Source: Cephalotus follicularis
Taxonomy: Eukaryota > Streptophyta > Magnoliopsida > Oxalidales > Cephalotaceae
Direction: 5' to 3'
Length of the DNA: 64,000 bases
NCBI GenBank assembly: GCA_001972305.1
Contig: BDDD01002240.1
Coordinates: 152,685-216,684 of the forward strand
The translations under genes and the position numbers were made by a program. A model generated the notes under the pieces. The model was not told where the DNA came from and ran no database searches. It saw only the letters and a program-made list of their open reading frames with translations. This document shows, one piece after another, positions 44,474 to 56,614 of the stretch. How positions within the stretch are numbered: position 1 is the first letter of the stretch; each line of letters starts with the position of its first letter.

Positions 44474-45218
44474 GAGTTGGACTTGTCGTATTCTTGGTAA
44501 GGAAGAATGCTCTTCGATGGTGGGCAGCTCTCCAAGCTAGGCATAATGATGTTGCTATGGTCACTTGGGATGTTTGCAAGTGAGAGTTTCGTCAGTACTT
44601 CTTCCCGTCTACCTTCATGAAGGGGAAGAGGAGAGAGTTTCTACATTTGCGTCAGGGGAGTATGACCGTGACACAGTATGAATACCACTTTATGGAGTTG
44701 TATTATTTTGCTTCGGCTTTGGTGGCAGACCAAGAGGAGAGATGTGAGAAATTCTTGGATGGGTTGAATCCCGAGGTGAGACATACTGTGGCAGCAACCA
44801 ATTGGACTATCTTTGGAGATTTGGTGGAATTTACCAAGAGAGTTAAGCAAAGTATTATGAAGCAGAGGAATTGCCAAGAAAGGGGACAAAAGAGAGATGG
44901 ACAGCAGGCTGTTCAAGGGGAGGGTTCCTCCCCAAGACAAGGGAAACGAAAGAGACGGTTCCCTCAAAAGCAAGCTGACGGTGGAAACTGGGGCAGGCCA
45001 GGTCTGATGGTCAGGGGACGTTTTCTCCGCAGCAGACGAGTCCTCCTACATCCAGTGGTGTGCAGCAGAGCAAGCACCCGATTCCATCGGTTTCTCAACA
45101 GCCTCCCAAGTGCCAGAGGTGTGGTCACTTCCACTTTGGTTACTGGAGAGAGACCCATGAGTGTTTCCAGTGTGGCAGGGTTGACCACGTCAAGAGGAAT
45201 TGCCCACTAGATCAGTAG
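44474..45218 (+). pseudogene. T gag, C-terminal part with zinc knuckle (broken)
   Basis: The gag core resumes after S in the same frame (VRKNALRWWAALQARH, then FRQYFFPSTFMKGKRREFLHL and EERCEKFLDGLNPEVRH). TGA codons at its start and near 44,581 fit C-to-T change of CGA. The basic tail follows. The zinc knuckle CFQCGRVDHVKRNC (C-x2-C-x4-H-x4-C, about 45,159-45,200) is readable in the pol frame and not in the gag frame, so a frameshift lies between about 44,950 and 45,120. A TAG follows at 45,216. Confidence 0.87.
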
Positions 45219-45755
45219 ACCTCGATGACACCTGGATCAATTGCTTCTAATAGATAACCTGCGGGAGCCAGAGGAGGATCAATGGCTTCGCAAGAGGGAT
45301 CATCCAGGGCTAGTGGAAGTCATCAATAGGGTAGATCGACAGCAACAGCTAGAGTCTATGCTCTTAACAGAGAAGATACTCTTGGATTCGCATACGTGGC
45401 TATAGGTAAGGCTCTTATCTTCGGCATTGATGCCACGATTTTGTTTGACACAGGGGCCTCTTTATCTTTTATTGCCCATGAATTTTGCACACATACACGT
45501 GGAGTGTTGAGTTCCTTGGATGAAGATATCGCTGTATCTGTTCCTACGGGTCAGAGTTACCGTGTAGAGCGACTCTACAGGGTTTGTGATGTTGTGATCA
45601 AGGAACGAAGTTTTGTAGCTAACCTTATTCCCTTTAAGATTGAGGACTTTCATGCCATCCTGGGCATGGATTGGCTGGTAAGGCACCGAGCAGTGGTTGA
45701 TTATTCACGTAAGGTTGTTTCCTTTTGCTTGCCCAACGAGTCCGACATGGAGTAA
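45219..45755 (+). pseudogene. T protease
   Basis: After a linker with RVYALNRED the catalytic site ILFDTGASLSFI appears at about 45,440, and FHAILGMDWLVRHRAVVDY closes the domain near 45,700. The retropepsin-type protease would process Gag-Pol. The domain itself is open from 45,396 to 45,752, with a TAA at 45,753 in the linker to RT. It stays in the same frame as all of pol downstream. Confidence 0.9.
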
Positions 45756-47375
45756 GTTTGTGAGCAGCGCTCGACACCTATGAAGTTGATCTTGGCTATG
45801 GTTGCACGTAAGGCTTTGGGTAAAGGTGCGCAAGGATTCTTAGATCATGTGCTGGATACTCGGATGACTAAGCAAAAGGTAGGGGACATACCCGTGGTTT
45901 GTGAGTTTCCCGATGTTTTCCCCGATGAGTTACTAGGTCCTCCTCAAGACAGGGAAATAGACTTTGGGATTGAGTTGATCCCTTGTGCGGCTCCTATATT
46001 CCTTGCTCCTTACCGTATGGCACCTGTAGAGTTGAAAGAGCTAAAGGTACAGTTGGAAGGCTTGTTGGATAAAGGATTTATTCGACCTAGTAATTCTCCA
46101 TGGGGTGCTCCGGTCCTATTTGTGAAGAAGAATGATGGAGCTATGCGCTTGTGTATCGACTATAGGAAACAAAACAAGGTTACTGTGCATAACAAGTATC
46201 CATTGCCAAAGATAGATGACTCATTTGATCAGTTGCGAGACTCCTGTGTGTTATCTAAGATAGATCATCGGTCCGGATATCACCAGTTGAAGGTGAAGGA
46301 AGAGGATGTTCCAAAGATAGCCTTCAGATCACGTAATGGTCTCTATGAGTTCTCAGTTATGCCGTTTGGTTTAACCAATGCACCGGCCACTTTCATGGAT
46401 TTGATGAATAGAGTGTTCCAACCTTTCTTGGTCACCTTTGTGGTGGTGTTCATAGACGACGTGATGGTATACTCGCAAAGTATGGTTGAGCACAAGGAAC
46501 ACCTGAGGATTGTTCTGCAGACCTTGAGAAACCATGAGTTGTATGCTAAGCTCAGTAGGTGTGATTTTTGGTTGGACAGGGTTATGTTTTTGGGCCATGT
46601 GATCTCAGGCCAAGGTGTTGAAGTGGACTCGAGGAAGGTTGAAGCTGTGTTGGCCTGGGAAAGACCCAAGAGCGTACATGAAGTGCGCAGTTTCCTTGGA
46701 CTAGCTGGCTATTACCGAAGGTTTATGGAGGGATTGTCGGCAATAGCGGCTCCTCTGTCAAAGTTGACAAGGAAGGATATGAAGTTTGTTTTGTCAGAGG
46801 ACTGTGAAAAGAGCTTCCAGACGCTGAAAAAGAAGCTGACGTCAGCTCCGGTGTTGACCATTCCTTCTCCGGGGGTTGGTTTTGTGGTTTACAGTGATGC
46901 TTCTTTGCATTGTCTGGGTTGTGTGTTGATGCAAGAAGGGAAGGTTATTGCCTATGCTTCTCGGCAGTTGAAGGTTCATGAGCTCAGTTGCCCTACGCAT
47001 GACTTGGAGTTAGCTGCGATGGTGTTTGCTTTGAAAATATGGCATCACTATCTTTTTGGTGAAGTCTGCTAGATCTTTACTGACCACCCGAGTTTGAAGT
47101 ATTTGTCTTCTCAACCGCATTTGAACATGAGGCAGAGGAGATGGATCGAGCTCATCAAGGATTATGACTTTACCATCGAGTATCATCCTGGTAAGGCCAA
47201 CGTGGTTGCTGATGCATTGAGTAGGAAGTCTTTCGCTTCCTTGGCTCATGTACGGTTGGTTTACTTGCCGATGTTGGAACAATTGAGGTCTCTAAGGGCA
47301 GAGCTGTCTGCCAAGGACAGTGGAGCAGTGCTGGCTTCTCTGCAAGTTAGGTCTGTTTGCGAAGAGCAGATCTAG
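45756..47375 (+). pseudogene. T reverse transcriptase and RNase H
   Basis: A single frame is open from 45,756 to 47,069. RT shows [33 protein letters not shown] and [12 protein letters not shown]; the two catalytic Asp residues are present. In the palm the usual KLDLRSGYHQ reads [10 protein letters not shown], so an Asp-Leu pair is altered. The RNase H has [31 protein letters not shown] and [11 protein letters not shown] codons at 47,070 and 47,373 interrupt it, both compatible with C-to-T change of CAG. Confidence 0.92.
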
Positions 47376-48812
47376 GGATTGCAAGAGAAGGACTGGAGGT
47401 TGGCCAAGTGGTTGAAATAAGTCAGAGAGGGTTCTCAGACTGACTTCCACATCAGGGGTGACGGTGCTCTGATGTTTGGAGAGAGGATATGTGTGCCACA
47501 TGTCGAGACGATCAAGTAGGAGATCCTAGAAGAAGCTCATCGTTCCCCTTGGTCAATGCATCCTGGAAGTACCAAGATGTATCATGACCAAAGGTAGTCT
47601 TTTAGTTGGTGGGGCATGAAGCGTGAGATTGCCAGGTTCGTGGCAAAGTGCTTGACATGCCAGCAGGTGAAGGCCGAGTGACAGAAGCCTTCAGGTCTTC
47701 TTAAACCGTTTCCTATTTCAGTGTGGAAATGGGACAACATATCGATGGACTTTGTAACTGGTTTTCCTCGAACGAGGAGTAAGCATGATGCTATATGGGT
47801 GATAGTAGATCGTTTCACCAAGTCTGCTCACTTCATACCTATGAGGAAGGACTTCGGTTTGGACAAATTAGCTAGGTTGTATGTGGATGGTGTAATCAGG
47901 TTACATGGGATCCCCAGCAGCATTGTTTCGGATAGAGACCCGAGGTTCACATCAAGATTCTGGCTGACCTTGCAGAGGACGTTGGGTACGGAGTTGCGAC
48001 TTAGTACGGCGTATCATCCTCAGACCGATGGGCAGTCTGAGCGTGCTATCCAGATTCTTGAGGACATGTTGAGAGCCTGTGTCATGGATTTCTGAGGAAG
48101 CTGGGATGACCATTTGACTTTGATCGAGTTTGCCTATAACAACAGCTACCAGGCGAGCATTGGTATGGCTCCTTATGAGGCTTTGTACGGCACACATTGT
48201 TGAACTCCTTTGTGTTGGGATGAGGTGGGAGAACAACAGTTGTTAGGACCAGAGTTAGTCAGGGACGCAGTAGAGAAGGTGAAGGTGATTTGAGATCGTT
48301 TGCATGCGTCCCAGAGTAGGCAATAGAGCTATGCAGACAAGCGTCGTAAGGACTTGGAGTTCTAGGTAGGTGACAAGGTTTTCCTCAGGGTATCACCTTA
48401 CACGGGGATTGTTCATTTTTGCAAGCGTGGGAAGCTTAGCCCAAGGTACATAGGACCCTTTGAGGTTGTGCAATGGATTGGACCAGTGGCTTATCGTCTG
48501 GCGTTATCTGAGGGGATGGCCAAGGTGCACGACGTGTTCCATGTATATGTGCTGAGGAAATACGTTGCTAATCCTTCACATGTGTTGACCGAGTCAGTGG
48601 TGTTGGCCGGGGAGGATTCACCAGTGTTGGCTTATGAGGAAACCCCAGAGCAGATCTTAGACCGCCGAGAACAGGTGTTGAGAAATAAGACTATTCCCTT
48701 GGTGAAGATCTTGTGCAGAAACCATGAAGCAGAAGAGGCTACCTGGGAACATGAGGACCAGATGAGGGAACGTTACCCTCACTTGTTCCCTCGACCAGAG
48801 CTAGAATTTTGA
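47376..48812 (+). pseudogene. T integrase and chromodomain
   Basis: It is the same frame as protease and RT. The zinc finger ([23 protein letters not shown]), the core with MDFVTGFPRT, VSDRDPRFTSRFW and QTDGQSERAIQ (both Asp and the Glu present), the C-terminal domain, FHVYVLRKYVANPSHVL and a chromodomain (ILDRREQVLRNKTIPLVKI ... ATWEHEDQMRERYPHLF) are all there. About nine stops break it (TAA, TAG and TGA) and no frameshift is seen. Tekay integrase inserts cDNA and its chromodomain biases the site. Confidence 0.92.
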
Positions 48813-48826
48813 GGACAAAATTCCTT

Positions 48827-48839
48827 AAGGGGGAGAGGA
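48827..48839 (+). other. T polypurine tract
   Basis: AAGGGGGAGAGGA lies directly before the 3' LTR, after the GAGGACAAAATTCC block shared with E1, P and Q. Confidence 0.92.
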
Positions 48840-51800
48840 TGTAATGACCTGCATTATTTTTGGGTAAATTGATGTTTGGTCTTGGGGGAAAATTTTTTTC
48901 TTTATTTTCTCCTTGGTTGTGGTTGGTTTGGGCTCCTTCCGTGGATAAGTGTTACTTTGGCTTGGCTTGGTGGAGACCCAATGTTTGTATGTGGTTAAGA
49001 GATAAGAGTTGCTGATAGTATTGGGATATGTGCAAAGCTTGCTTAGAGAGCCTCATAGTTGACTTCGGCACATATCATATACATCTTTTCACACATGATG
49101 AAGCATTTTTGGGAGAGTCAGCCTTCATCCTTCATCCTCCTTATTCTTCCTTCGTCAGAAGCTTTGAGCGCTGTTGAGGTTGGGCCTTTCTGTACCTGTC
49201 TACGCGTTTAGCAGGTAAGAGTTCTCCTCAGTACGCTTTGGTGCGTCGCATGGTTGGTACAGGCACGATCTTTGAGGTTAAGAAGGAGCTTTGCCTTGGT
49301 TTCCATGGGTGTATGTGGTTCATGCATAGCTTCAGAGATGTTGTTCATGGTAGCTAAGCGTTGTTGTGTGTTGGTCTTGCAGAGCAAGATCTAGGCACGG
49401 AGCCCGCGCAACAAGGAAGCTAGCTGAGGAAGCTACTGACGCTAGTGAGTGGGATGTTCTTCTTTTTATCAATTGATAACTGAGAGTTTATTGTTTACAT
49501 GCCTTTCCATGATATTATCTTTAACTAGGATTTCTTCTCCTGTCATATTGTTTATATTGCATGTGAATATTGTGGTTTCCGAGTTGAGGACTCGATGCCT
49601 GGGTTGAACTTGTTGTTTCCCCTTTCTGTTTAAGTATTCATTCTCTATTTGATATCATGTGTTGTTGTGCTCGGGTACTGGTTACTGGTTACTTGGTTAT
49701 GTGAGAGATTGCCGGCATGAGATGGTCTAAGTGGTGATACACTTACCTCTCAGCCGATGTTCTCCTCTATTACCTCATCAAGGGTGGAGCTGAGTGGTGA
49801 TTCGTGTGCCCCTTGGACGATATGAATGCTATGTGATTGCCAATGATTTAGCTCCTCCATTGATGTTCCCATGGTGTAGTGTTGAGCTCGTGATGCCGAC
49901 GGGGGTGGGCTTGTGTAGCCCCTCGATCCATGTTCGTGGAGTGAGGTACGCCAACGTGTGATTGCCGGGGAAGGAGTGCTGGTGTAACCCTTTTGCCGAT
50001 GTTCATGAGGTACTCTGGAAGTGGGTATCTATATGCGTATATGAGGGATGGTGTACAGTCCTGTAGCCCATGACCGTGTTGATGGATTTCAACGGAGTTG
50101 TTTTATATGCTTGCCGAGGTGGTTCCGGCTATGGGAAGTGTGTGAGTTTGATGTGTGCATGTGCGTGTGCAGAATATGCCTGTGATTGATACAGTACTAG
50201 TAGTCCCCTTGATAATTGTTGATCCTTAGAGTTGATCTTTTGTTGATCCTTGGATCCCTGGCATGTTCTAGCATATAACCTGTTGTTTATCTCCTTTCCT
50301 TAAGGTCAGTCAATGAGTTGGTAGCTCAGACGTCTCCTTGGGCTTTTCTTTGTTATCGATATCCTTGTACATTTTAACCTCTGCCTTGTTTTGTTGACCA
50401 GGGGAGATGGGTTGTCCTTTGGCCCAGTTGGGGCAGGGCATGTTTTCCTTGGTTCATGGCACCCCGGTGGATGTGGGTTGCCCAGGATATCCCTTGATCT
50501 TACTCACTAGTCAGTTGGACTAATCCCCTCTCATTTTTGTGTGTAGGGGAAGCGGGGTAGCAGTGTTCTTGAGATCCACTAAGGACAGCGAGTTGAAAGA
50601 GGCAGACGCTGATGCAGCACCTTAGGATGGCTCCTCCTCCACGGGCACCTTCATGCATTTGGGGACATTCATGGGGTTTTGTATACACTTGTTAATGTCT
50701 ATGTTGTAAAACCTTTCTTTGTAAACATGTATACGTTGTTCTTGGATGATGTGCGTCCTTAGCATTTTGCCCAGGACCGTGAATGTAATTCTCTTGCTTT
50801 ATATACCTTGTTGTTTTTGCTAAGTGTTTGGGCGAGCAGGGACGACGTTTGAGTTCGGGGGTTGTTTGACCCTGGGAAGAGGAGCAGGTCTCCCCAGCCC
50901 TGGCCTTGGTAAAACTTCAGTGTTTCTCCCCGGGCCCTTTTGCGTGGCACTTCTGCTGAGAGGCCGGGGGAGGGGTGGCAGTGTACGTGGTTGGTCAAAC
51001 CCTAGGTTGACTTTGTAGCTCGGGTTTGTTGACCCTAAGCTAGAGTCTGTTGGCATCCCCGGGTGTTGTCCCCAGGCATGCCGTAGGCGTTAAGTGGGAA
51101 TAAGCAGTTTTCTTTAGTTTTGCCCGTCCTCCCAACATCGGACCAGCTCTGTCCCTGGAGACGTTTTGGTGGGTGAGCCCAAATGGATCCCATGGGTGCT
51201 TAATCAGGGTGAGATTCTATCTCCTTTCCTTGGGTGTTGTCCCCGGGCCCTTGTGTTGATCCTAAGCTTAGCCTTATGTTAAGCGTTGTCGTTTCCTTAT
51301 GTCCGGGAATACCCTTGTTTTTATGGGTCATGCCTGGGAAGGACATGTCCATGGTTAGTCGTCCAATGAGGACATGCGCAAGGATGGATCATCCGGTGAA
51401 GGCATGTCTTAGGATGGAGGCACAGGCCTGGCTTGTGTTATGTCATGTTGTGTTGGCATCCCATGCCCTGGACCCTAGACGAGACATTGTGTTGCATTCT
51501 CTACCCTGGCTCGCTCCCCTAGCACGTTCCATTATTGGAACAGTGCGTTTGTGTAGTGGTTGTTGTGTGCATTCCTTTAGTGGAATGGTGCGTTTGGATA
51601 GTGTGTCCCTTTAATTAAACGGCGAGTTTTGGGAAATGGTTTTATGTAAAGGTTATTTACAGTTTTGCCATTTCTTCTTTGTCCCTTCTCTGTCGTGTGT
51701 TCCTTTGGGAATTTCTTGTTTTATGCCTTGGGTGCGTTTGGCCTGGGGAGCGCGGCTCTCCTCGGCAGCGCATTTTAACGCCTGCCTTGGCCTTAGCATT

Positions 51801-51902
51801 AGCCTTGTTGTTTGTTGGGGTTTGGTTATAGATCTAGGTGAGGGATCCTTCCACTTGGCACGGCCATCCTCGGGCTGGGGTTCTCGGGAATGGGGCGTGT
51901 CA
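48840..51902 (+). repeat. T 3' LTR (3,063 bp)
   Basis: It begins TGTAATGACCTGC and ends GGGGCGTGTCA. It is homologous to 32,992-36,071. Several differences from the 5' LTR are C/T or G/A changes. It contains no gene. Confidence 0.95.
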
Positions 51903-52499
51903 CTATAACCCTTAGATTGAGGGAGAAACGGGAATTGGGCAAAACACACAAAAGCCTCCGATTTCCCTCAAATCTCTCATTTAATTTGTTTCAAGTCATA
52001 TCTCTTGTTCTAGTTCATGCATCTAGCACCTATATGCTTATCCATAGCAATAATTCCATACCAATCCATCCATATAAGGAGATCAGAGCATAAGTATAAC
52101 CTACCTAAATCAGCAAAAACGAAGAATAGGTAGCTTTAATACATATTATGCTGCTTCCTTCACGTTCTACTCACTGTTATGATTCCAACAACTGCTCGTT
52201 TGCCCCATTTTGCCCACACTCTCTCTAACTCACTTTCTCTCTCCATCTCTCTATGAAAAAATGAGAATGTGAATGAACTAAACTGAACCCTTTATATATA
52301 TACGGCTCCTTTAGGTGGAAATGTCACAAACAACGATAGGGCTCTATAGAACCTCCTCTATCTATAACAGGCATGGAAATGGAAAATATGTATATATAAT
52401 ATACATTCCAAGTCATCCCTAAGTACAATATCGTACAATATCATATAAATACAAGCATAAACATGTAAGACTGTACACAAAAGATATATGGGGCTTACA
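51903..52499 (-). repeat. Q 3' LTR, proximal piece
   Basis: On the minus strand the LTR starts TGTAAGCCCCATATA at 52,499 and runs to the T insertion at 51,903. No GTCGAC array is present in the usual proximal position. Confidence 0.88.
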
Positions 52500-52511
52500 T
52501 CCTCGCTCCTT
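52500..52511 (-). other. Q polypurine tract
   Basis: On the minus strand AAGGAGCGAGGA precedes the LTR start. One position in the purine run is a C. Confidence 0.82.
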
Positions 52512-52541
52512 AGAGAAATCTCGTCCAGAGATTTTCTAACA

Positions 52542-54556
52542 TCAAAACAAATGAGGATATCGAGCCCTTATATCATCTTCACACTCCCAGGTTGCTTCTT
52601 CGAGTCCATGGTACTACCATAAAACTTTAACCAAAGCAATAGCCTTGTTCCTCAACTGTTTGACTCGGCGGTCAATAATCTGAATTGGCCTTTCCTCAAA
52701 ACTCATATATGTTCGTAGCTCTAAAGGTTCATACTGTAACACATGCGAAGGATCTGGGTGGTACTTCCTCAGCATTGACACATGGAACACATTTTGAACC
52801 TCCGCTAGTTCAGGAGGTAGGGCAAGTCTGTAAGCGATTGCACCAACCCTCTCAAGAATCTCAAAAGGTCCTATAAACCGTGCAACCAACTTCCCTTTCT
52901 TGCCAAATCTCATAATTCCTTTAGTCGGAGAGACTTTAAGGAAAACATGATCGCCCACTAAGAACTCTAGATCCCGTCGACGATGATCAGCATAACTCTT
53001 TTGGCGACTCTAAGCTGTCTGAAGTCTTTTCCTGATAACCCTAGCCTTTTATGTCATCTCTTGAACTAGCTTCGGCCCTAGGAGACTCCGCTCACCTACC
53101 TCGAACAAACAGACTGGAGTTCTGCATTTTCGTCCATATAGAGCCTCGAATGGTGCCATGCCAATACTAGCATGAAAGTTGTTATTATACGAGAACTCTA
53201 CTAGTGACAGATGATCATCCCAACTGCCACCCCAATCCATACCACATGCTCGAAGCATGTCCTCCAAAGTCTGAATCGTCCTCTCGGACTGGCCATTTCT
53301 CTGAGGTTGAAAAGCTGTGCTAAAATTCAGACGAGTACCAAAGGCTGTCTACAGTTTCTTCCAAAACCAGGAACTGAACCGTGGGTCTCTGTCAGAAACA
53401 ACACTGACCGGTACACCACGGAGTCTCACAATCTCCCCTATGTAAAGATATGCTAAACGCTCAAGAGAATAAGTCATCTTGATCGCTAGAAAATGGGTAG
53501 ACTTTGTGAAACGATCAACAATAACCCATATATCATCATGGTTAGCTATCATCCGTGGCAACCCTAAAACAACATACATCATAATATGCTCCCATTCGAA
53601 TGTGCCACCTGCAACGGCTGAAGTAAATCGGCTGGTTTCTGATGTTTTGCCTTGAGTTGCTGACATATCAAGCAAGCAGACACATACTCTGGTATTTCTC
53701 GTTTCATATTGTTCCACCAATAAACGAGTTTTAGGTCCCGATACATCTTACTGCTCCCTGGATAAACTGAAAATCTGGATCGATGAGCCTGAGACAACAA
53801 CTCATCCTTCAATTCCTTATCATTAGGAACACAAACTCTACCTTTGTATCTGATGAAACCATCACCATGTACCGAGAATTCGGACCATAAACCGCCTCTA
53901 CCATCCAATGCAATCTCAAGTAACTCTTCATCCATACCTTGGGCCTCTGTAATTCTATCCATCAACTGTGGTCATCCCTGTATCTGGGAAATCGTCAAGC
54001 AAGCTAAGCGGCGACTCAAAGCGTCTGCCACCACATTAGCTTGTCATGGATGTTACTGTATCTTGCAATTGAAATCATTGAGCAGTTCCAACCACCTCAT
54101 TTGCCTCATATTTAAATATTTCTGGAGAAAAGATGTTTTAAACTCTTGTGATATGTGAAAACATCGAACTTCGTGCCATATAAATACTATCTCCACTTGC
54201 GTAGCACAAAGATTATCGCCGCTAGCTCCATATCATGTGTGGAGCAATTCTCCTCATGAGGCTTCAATTTCCTAGAGGCATAAGAAATTACATTAACATA
54301 CTGCATCAAGACACAGCCCAAACCATACCAGACGCATCACTGTATACCATAAAGCCTTCCTTAGCCTCTGGCAAGGCCAAGATAGATGCAGAGATCAGGT
54401 AATGTTTCAATTCCTGAAAACTCTGCTCACAGTTGTCATCCCAAACAAATGTTGTCTTCTTCTGTGCGAAACTAGTCAACGGCGTAGCACTCCGTGCGAA
54501 TTCTTTGACAAAGCGGAGATAGTATCCTGCTAAGCCAAAAAAACTCTGCTCACAGT
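52542..54556 (-). pseudogene. Q pol: end of RT, RNase H, integrase, chromodomain (broken)
   Basis: Reading leftwards: the connection domain (GLAGYYLRFVKEFARS), RNase H (FMVYSDASG), linker, zinc finger region (VYPGSSKMYRDLK, VSACLICQQLKAKHQKP), and a core with VSDRDPRFSSWFW. The first Asp region reads MYVVLGLPR, where MDFVxGLPR is usual, so a catalytic Asp looks lost. Then come EALYGRKCRTPVC, GDHVFLKVSPTKG and FHVSMLRKYHPDPSHVL. The chromodomain continues past a TAG after KVLW to EEATWECEDD and YPHLF, with a stop at 52,542-52,544. Several stops and frameshifts occur. The gene is cut at about 54,556. Confidence 0.88.
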
Positions 54557-56614
54557 TGTCACCCAGAACATCGAGCATACAACCGCTCAGAAATCATATC
54601 TCAATCCAATGAATACGTTACAGAAGACAACCGGGATACAAATCCCAACCAAGATCACATATCACAAGAAACCGGGCACATATGAAAACAACGGGACTCT
54701 CAAATAAAGAATTGCTCAACGGCATCAACAACAAAACTCAAGTATAACAATACGGAAACCAATACGGCCCTTAATAGCCATCTCATATTAGAATCCACAA
54801 AGGAGTACATAACCAACAACAAAACTCAAACATAACAATACGAAGCAAGAATGAATATAACAGTAGCGATAGGAACAATATACACCCGCAGGAGCCAATG
54901 CGGATACGATGTCACGAGGTGAAATGAATATACGACCACAAGGTCTCATATCAATGTGAACACTCAATCAGAATACCAACAGAGGGCTCAAAGCAAACGA
55001 TTAAGGAACTGATTTCAATTCGACTATCAACTGGTCATATTACATGATCAAATCAAACAATAGAAGCTATCAACATCCTTTGACATTTGAGAACTCATTT
55101 TCTCAACGGTACCAACAACGAAGCTCAAATATATCGACACGGAGATGGAAAAAATATAATAGCAATGGCAACAAAACAAAATACATCTCCGTAGGAGCCA
55201 AATCGATATACGACAACAACAGAAACATATATGTCCACAAGAGCCATGTAGATACAACAGCAAAAGACTGGATGGACATATGATCAAAACTAATTCATAG
55301 CAATATAGGGGTTCAGTCAAGAATGCCCAATAAAAGATCCCGAATATACGATGATGGAAACCAATCACAAGGGCTATCAACAAGCTTAGGAATCGTAAAT
55401 ACAGGATATCAACAATCATATAAATCAACAAGCTATGGCATTTAAAAATCACAACAAAGGCAATATCCAGCATCAACAACAAATGAGATAAAGTAAGGAA
55501 GGAGATGTTCTACTCACAAATTCAATGCCCATTTCTATAACGAACTAACCCCTCGAAGCTTTGAATCGGCTATCGAATTCCCGTCATCGTTTCGAAACTC
55601 TATCAACCGTCACACTGCATAAACAATACATATCGGTTACTTCCTACACATAAGCAGTAAACACTGTGAGTCATCGGAACTTTGGCCAATTTCCGATCAA
55701 CCTGCCAAAGTTCCGACGACACCTAAAACAACTCCTAAAACAATTGATCAACTCACATTATTGATCGAAACTCACGGCGAGACGCCCGGGAACGGGCAGC
55801 TACCACCGGCAGTGAGTTGACTCACTGAGTCAACTCGCCGGTCGTCCAACAATTAAGGCCACTTTACAAAAAGTTCACAAAACCACCAGGCCTACACATC
55901 TCCGCCCGAAACTCGCCGAGAATCGGCGGCTGCCGGCGAGCCCGAGCTCCGGCCGAGACGCCATTGCTCCGGTCTTACCACCCCTGGCATCCACAAGCTC
56001 CGGTCTACTCATTGGTGGCCGAGACTCGCCGGGAATCGGCGCCAAACGTGGCGCCATAGGCGGCAGCGAGTCGGCTCAACTCAGTTGACTCAACCGCTAA
56101 ATCCGGCCGTTTCTGGCCGAATCATGCCTAAACCACCACTGAAATGAAGAAAGGTGGTCTTCTAGGCCATGACCCCATCCGCGAAGCCAAAAGTGGCGGA
56201 CGGCGGCGAACGCGCACCGACAGTGGCCATCGAGCGTGGGGAGGAAAGAAGGAAAAAGAAGAAAGGAGGGAGAGGGAAGGCTTACCGGCGGCTGGAGGAA
56301 GACCCGCGCTGCTCCTCCCGGTCCGGCGCCTTGCGCCGTCGTCTCTCTCCCGATCTCTCTGCGCCTCTCTCTGTCTCATCTCTCATCCCTCTCTGTTCTC
56401 TATCTCACTCTCGGGCGCATTGCGCCCGAGTCCTTTTAATTTCTAAGGCGCATAGCGCCTTCCAGAAAACGCAGGCGTTTTCATTTTTTTTTATATATAA
56501 ATAACATAAAATACACACATATATAAGAATAATAATTACTAAAACCCACTTGCCAAATTTTCACGCTCACGTGTTTTACAAATCAGCCTCGTAAATGTGA
56601 CACGGGGTGTCACA
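54557..56614 (-). repeat. F LTR copy 1
   Basis: On the minus strand it starts TGTGACACCCCGTGTCACA at 56,614, right after a polypurine tract. It continues through a GC-rich, CT-rich leader-like part (55,780-56,450) to AT-rich sequence. The end at 54,557 (GGGTGACA) is only proposed, because the last ~28 bases resemble Q's own pol sequence. The open frames in the GC-rich part are low-complexity and occur in all copies. Confidence 0.75.

Larger units (their letters stand above)
32992..51902 (+). mobile_element. T: Tekay-like Ty3/gypsy element, complete structure, interrupted by S
   Basis: The LTRs at 32,992-36,071 (3,080 bp) and 48,840-51,902 (3,063 bp) begin TGTAA and end GGGGCGTGTCA. The target duplication CTATA is perfect. 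Primer site, gag, zinc knuckle, protease, RT, RNase H, integrase, chromodomain and polypurine tract are all present in order. With S removed, T is about 11.1 kb. Gag stays in frame across the S insertion once S and one target copy are taken out. Stops in gag and pol make T inactive. Confidence 0.95.
31058..54556 (-). mobile_element. Q: Tekay-like element, 3' LTR and part of pol
   Basis: On the minus strand the 3' LTR starts at 52,499 (TGTAAGCCCC) after a polypurine tract. It is interrupted by T at 51,902/32,992 and ends GGGGCATGACA at 31,058. Upstream, pol runs from 52,542 to about 54,556 and stops inside the RT/RNase H junction where F sequence begins. No gag, protease, primer site or 5' LTR is present, so Q is truncated. 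Confidence 0.85.

Noticed and set aside
55044..55482. 144-codon minus-strand frame in F LTR copy 1, repeated at 58,649-59,083
   Set aside because: It is inside an LTR, Leu/Ile/Cys/Tyr-rich, and identical in the two copies because of the recent duplication. The homologous part of the fold-back unit has a different frame structure.
56144..56504. Overlapping plus-strand frames of 67-111 codons in F LTR copy 1, and the same at 59,744-60,126
   Set aside because: They are antisense to the LTR, in CT-rich and GC-rich sequence, and several frames are open at once, which is a composition effect.
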